DNA from: Anaerotruncus massiliensis (ex Togo et al. 2026)
GTDB taxonomy: Bacteria > Bacillota > Clostridia > Oscillospirales > Ruminococcaceae
DNA length: 64,000 nt
Assembly: GCF_900199635.1 (NCBI RefSeq)
Contig: NZ_LT962687.1
Coordinates: forward strand, 2,232,541 to 2,296,540
Direction of reading: 5' to 3'
Shown: in pieces, positions 61,647-64,000 of the stretch
Layout: each line of letters opens with the position of its first letter
Numbering within the stretch: the stretch's first letter is position 1
Translations under genes and position numbers: made by a program
The notes under the pieces: model-generated
Seen by the model: the letters and a program-made list of their open reading frames with translations, nothing else
What the model was told of the DNA's origin: nothing
The model's database searches: none

Positions 61647-62386
61647 GCGTCCGCCTCCTCCGAAAGCGTCCGCAGTCCGTCGTCGACCATCCGGCGGAAC
61701 TCCTCCGCCGTGCGCCCGCCGTAGAGCGATCCGCCAACGGCGTTGCCCGCGCTGTCGAGCAGGAAGCTCTCGGGCACGGTGCCGAGGTCCTTCAGCTTGA
61801 TCGCGATCAGGTCGTCGGAGGGCAGCAGCTGCAAAAACTCCGCGCCCGTCATCTCCTGGATCTGCTGGATGATCTCGACCTCTCCTTCGCTGATCGAGCC
61901 GTCCTCCGCCTGCGCGCTCGCGGCGATCCCGATAATGTTCAGGTCCGCGCGGTCATATTCCGTGTAGAGCTGCTGGAGCGCGGCCATATCCGCCACGCAG
62001 GAGTCGCAGAAGGTGCTCCACACGCTCACGAGCGTGAGACGGCTGTCCGCCAGCACCTCCTCGGTGACGACGTTGCCGTCGAGGTCCTTCGCCGCCCAGT
62101 GGGTGAAGTCGGTGGCCAGACTCTCCCCCGACATCTTGAGCGGGTAGGGCAGGTCGGCGCGGCAGCCGGGGATTGCCTTCACTGGCAGCTCCCCGCCCGG
62201 CGGCTGGAGCGCGGGGTCCTCGGAGGAGGTCTCCCGCGGCGCGGATGCCACCTCGGCCTGTTCCGCGCTCCGCACGGGACCGGACGGCTCCGGGAGGACG
62301 GGAGCCTCCGGAGCGGGAGCCGCGCAGGCGGCGAGCAGCGCGGCCATCGCCGCCGCGCCGAGCAGGGTCATCAGTGGGTTCTTCAC
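61643..62386 (-). CDS. TlpA/ResA-like thioredoxin-fold lipoprotein
   Basis: 247 residues. Lipobox LAAC (Cys21), a Pro/Ser/Glu-rich spacer to about residue 70, then a thioredoxin domain with the active pair Cys127-x-x-Cys130 (WSTFCDSCVADM) and cis-Pro in GTVPESFLLD. Extracytoplasmic thiol-disulfide reductase. SD AAGGAGG. In one operon with a rhodanese lipoprotein and small membrane proteins, so it may reduce persulfides or disulfides at the cell surface. Confidence 0.9.
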   Translation of the reverse strand: MKNPLMTLLGAAAMAALLAACAAPAPEAPVLPEPSGPVRSAEQAEVASAPRETSSEDPALQPPGGELPVKAIPGCRADLPYPLKMSGESLATDFTHWAAKDLDGNVVTEEVLADSRLTLVSVWSTFCDSCVADMAALQQLYTEYDRADLNIIGIAASAQAEDGSISEGEVEIIQQIQEMTGAEFLQLLPSDDLIAIKLKDLGTVPESFLLDSAGNAVGGSLYGGRTAEEFRRMVDDGLRTLSEEADA

Positions 62387-62398
62387 ATCCGTTCCTCC

Positions 62399-62500
62399 TT
62401 ATATGATACAGCTTGCCGCCCGGCCCTGAAAAAAGAGCGCCAGCAGGAGCAGAAGCGCCGCTGCGGCCAGCAGGATTTGCAGCCGTTCGCCCCGGGTCAT
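62399..62500 (-). CDS. 33-residue single-helix membrane peptide
   Basis: Begins at ATG 62500 in ATGA overlap with the rhodanese stop and ends at TAA 62399, just before the TlpA-like SD. The peptide MTRGERLQ then a ~15-residue Leu/Ala helix and FFQGRAASCII fits a small membrane protein. The only ribosome signal is GGTGA within the rhodanese end, consistent with coupled translation. It fills the 110-bp gap in the operon. Confidence 0.55.
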   Translation of the reverse strand: MTRGERLQILLAAAALLLLLALFFQGRAASCII

Positions 62501-62970
62501 TCGCCGGTCACCGTGCCGTACGGCCAATCTACGATGCCCCCGAAGTCATAGACGTTGGTATAGCCGAGCGCGACCAGCTTTTCGGCAGCCTGCCGGCTGC
62601 GCACCCCCGTGCGGCAGTGGACGAGAATCTCCGCATCGAGGTCGGGCAGCAGCACGGGCTGCTCGTCTCCGATCGACTCGTTCGGGACGTTGATCGAGCC
62701 TTCGATCCGCTCCGCCGCGTGCTCCTCCGGCGTGCGGACGTCGACGATGACCGCGTCGGGATTGGCGTCGAGCCGCTCCTTGGCCTCCTCAGCGGTGATC
62801 TTGTGGTATTCCGCCGCCGGGGCCGCGCCGTCCGCGCTCTCCCCGGCGTCCGTTGCGGAGGCCGGTGCCTGCGGGGCGGACGGGACCTCCCCGCTCTCCC
62901 GCGCGCACGCCGTGAGCGCCGCCGCCATGAGTGCCGCGCCCAGCAGGGCCATGAGATGCTTCGCCTTCAT
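62497..62970 (-). CDS. rhodanese-domain lipoprotein
   Basis: 157 residues. Lipobox LTAC (Cys22), spacer to about residue 54, then a rhodanese domain with VIVDVRTPEEHAAERIEGSINVP and the active loop CRTGVRS (Cys119). Sulfurtransferase that carries a persulfide on Cys119, here on the outer face of the membrane. First gene of the operon rhodanese - small peptide - TlpA-like - membrane protein. Controlled by a promoter overlapped by Rrf2-type sites. Confidence 0.92.
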   Translation of the reverse strand: MKAKHLMALLGAALMAAALTACARESGEVPSAPQAPASATDAGESADGAAPAAEYHKITAEEAKERLDANPDAVIVDVRTPEEHAAERIEGSINVPNESIGDEQPVLLPDLDAEILVHCRTGVRSRQAAEKLVALGYTNVYDFGGIVDWPYGTVTGE

Positions 62971-62985
62971 GAGGTTCCTCCGTTC

Positions 62986-63050
62986 CTAACTGTAAATTTT
63001 GTTGTGTCAGTTTATACTGTAATTATATCTGTTACAGATAGTCTTGTCAA
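62986..63050 (-). promoter_or_regulatory. rhodanese operon promoter with tandem Rrf2-type operators
   Basis: Minus strand: TTGACA (63050-63045), 17-bp spacer, TATAAT (63027-63022). TATACTGTA (63013-63021) / TACAGATAG (63033-63041), 11 bp apart, bracket the -10 just as at the Rrf2 promoter. A second CTAACTGTA (62986-62994) with a degenerate partner CAGTT lies immediately downstream. Confidence 0.85.
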
Positions 63051-63086
63051 CCCCCCGCGGAAAAAATATTTTCCCGGAAACGCGGA

Positions 63087-63121
63087 CCGGGCGCGGGCGG
63101 TCAACGGCCGCCCGCGCCCGG
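63087..63121 (-). terminator. hairpin after the aldo/keto reductase gene
   Basis: 14-bp arms CCGGGCGCGGGCGG / CCGCCCGCGCCCGG, loop TCAACGG, 6 bp beyond the stop. The T run is poor, so termination is probable rather than certain. Confidence 0.6.
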
Positions 63122-63127
63122 GGGGTG

Positions 63128-64000
63128 TCATTCAAGAATCTTCATGAGCGCGGCGATCTCCCCCAGCCTCTGCGGGATGGCGATCCCCTGCGGGCAGTGG
63201 GAGACGCACCTGCCGCAGCCGACGCAGCGGCCGGCGCGCCGCTCCTCCGGCAGCGCGTCGTAAATCGCGCGGATTGCCTTCGCGTTCTCCCGCAGCGCCC
63301 TGCCGTCCGAAGGGTCGAGCCCAACCTCGGCGGCGCAGCGGTTGTAAGCCGCGAAGACGCCGGGGATGTCGACGCCCGACGGGCAGTCCATGCAGTAGCG
63401 GCAGCCGGTGCAGGGGATGGTCCCGAGGGCGAAGTAGGCCCGCCGCGCCCGGTCGAGCGTCTCCCGCTCGGAGTCGGAGAGGGGCTCGAAGGGGGACATC
63501 GTTTCGACGTTGTCCCGCACCTGCTCAAGGGTGGACATGCCGCTCAGGACGGTCAGCACGTTGGGCAGCGACGCGGCGAAGCGGATGGCCCACGACGCGG
63601 TGCTCGCGCCGGGGCGCGCCGCGCGGAGGATCTCCACCGCCTCCGGGCAGAGGGAGACGAGGTTGCCGCCCCGCACCGGCTCCATAACGATGCAGGGCAG
63701 GCCGTTTTCCTCGAGGATGCGGTACTGCTGCGCGGCGTCGAGCAGCTCCCAGTCGAGGTAGTTGAGCTGGATCTGCACGAAGTCCCATCCGCCGCGCGCG
63801 ATGAGCTCCCGCAAAACCTCCGGCGTCCCGTGGAAGGAGAATCCGAGGCGGCGGATGGCCCCCGCCGCCTTCTGCGCCCGCAGGTGGTCGAGCAGGCCGG
63901 TCTTCTCGTAGACGTCGGTAAATTCCTCAACCGATTTTCCCACCGAATGGCAGAGGTAGAAGTCAAAATAATCGGTGCGGCACCGTTCGAGCTGGTCGGC
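63128..64000 (-). CDS. aldo/keto reductase with C-terminal 4Fe-4S domain, N-terminus beyond window
   Basis: At least 290 residues, open to the window edge. The AKR barrel portion includes DYFDFYLCHSVG, GAIRRLGFSFHG and QIQLNYLDWE. The C-terminal part carries two ferredoxin-type cluster sets, CTGCRYCMDCP and CVGCGRCVSHCP. This AKR-ferredoxin fusion is common in anaerobes and probably reduces an aldehyde or ketone with ferredoxin-linked electrons. The substrate is unknown. Confidence 0.9.
   Translation of the reverse strand, partial: ADQLERCRTDYFDFYLCHSVGKSVEEFTDVYEKTGLLDHLRAQKAAGAIRRLGFSFHGTPEVLRELIARGGWDFVQIQLNYLDWELLDAAQQYRILEENGLPCIVMEPVRGGNLVSLCPEAVEILRAARPGASTASWAIRFAASLPNVLTVLSGMSTLEQVRDNVETMSPFEPLSDSERETLDRARRAYFALGTIPCTGCRYCMDCPSGVDIPGVFAAYNRCAAEVGLDPSDGRALRENAKAIRAIYDALPEERRAGRCVGCGRCVSHCPQGIAIPQRLGEIAALMKILE

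Overview
The window is a 64 kb piece of a GC-rich chromosome from a strictly anaerobic Firmicute, most likely a gut Clostridia of the Oscillospiraceae/Ruminococcaceae type. The signs are strong Shine-Dalgarno sites with frequent GTG and TTG starts, a glycyl radical enzyme with its activase, TRAP transporters, a BirA-controlled biotin operon, a phi-LC3-type holin and Rrf2/GntR/LacI regulators. Family names come from reading the proteins and from recall; no database search was run.

Layout. 1-5.6 kb: partial MBOAT acyltransferase, a drug/metabolite exporter, a lipoprotein, and an F420-ligase-like gene with acetate kinase. 5.6-9.5 kb: recG, two tRNAs (Lys, Ala) and a decayed prophage that keeps only its lysis genes and two tail-gene fragments. 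9.6-10.5 kb: a prepilin-like gene. 10.6-20.7 kb: a carboxylate catabolic region with a TRAP transporter, a class III CoA-transferase, a two-subunit class I CoA-transferase-fold protein that has lost the usual catalytic Glu, a GntR regulator, an FGGY kinase and a ThDP enzyme. 20.8-24.0 kb: birA-bioY-bioB-bioD under a textbook BirA operator. 24.1-35.4 kb: a second catabolic island with a LacI regulator, a TRAP transporter, a RhaM-like mutarotase and an Fe-alcohol dehydrogenase on one strand, and an SDR, an atypical glycyl radical enzyme, a Zn-dehydrogenase and a GRE activase on the other. 35.5-38.1 kb: glgA and two small membrane proteins. 38.2-46.4 kb: kdpDE and a complete kdpFABC, including a 29-residue kdpF.

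46.5-58.9 kb is the most striking part. It combines apbE, a four-unit PplA-like lipoprotein made by a near-perfect 0.9 kb tandem duplication, a polyprenyl diphosphate synthase, a type II NADH dehydrogenase with a membrane tail, an ArsR regulator, UbiD/UbiA/UbiX homologues and a three-gene ABC importer. Together they resemble a flavin-based extracellular electron transfer (FLEET) locus with a private quinone-tailoring and, I infer, quinone-precursor salvage module.

59-64 kb: an XRE regulator, an RclA-like disulfide reductase with an Rrf2 regulator, and a rhodanese/TlpA-type lipoprotein operon. Two promoters here share the same operator architecture, which suggests a small thiol or sulfur redox regulon. 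The window ends inside an Fe-S aldo/keto reductase.

Three systems look under-described: the FLEET/quinone-salvage locus, the glycyl radical enzyme island, and the CoA-transferase-fold operon with the missing Glu.
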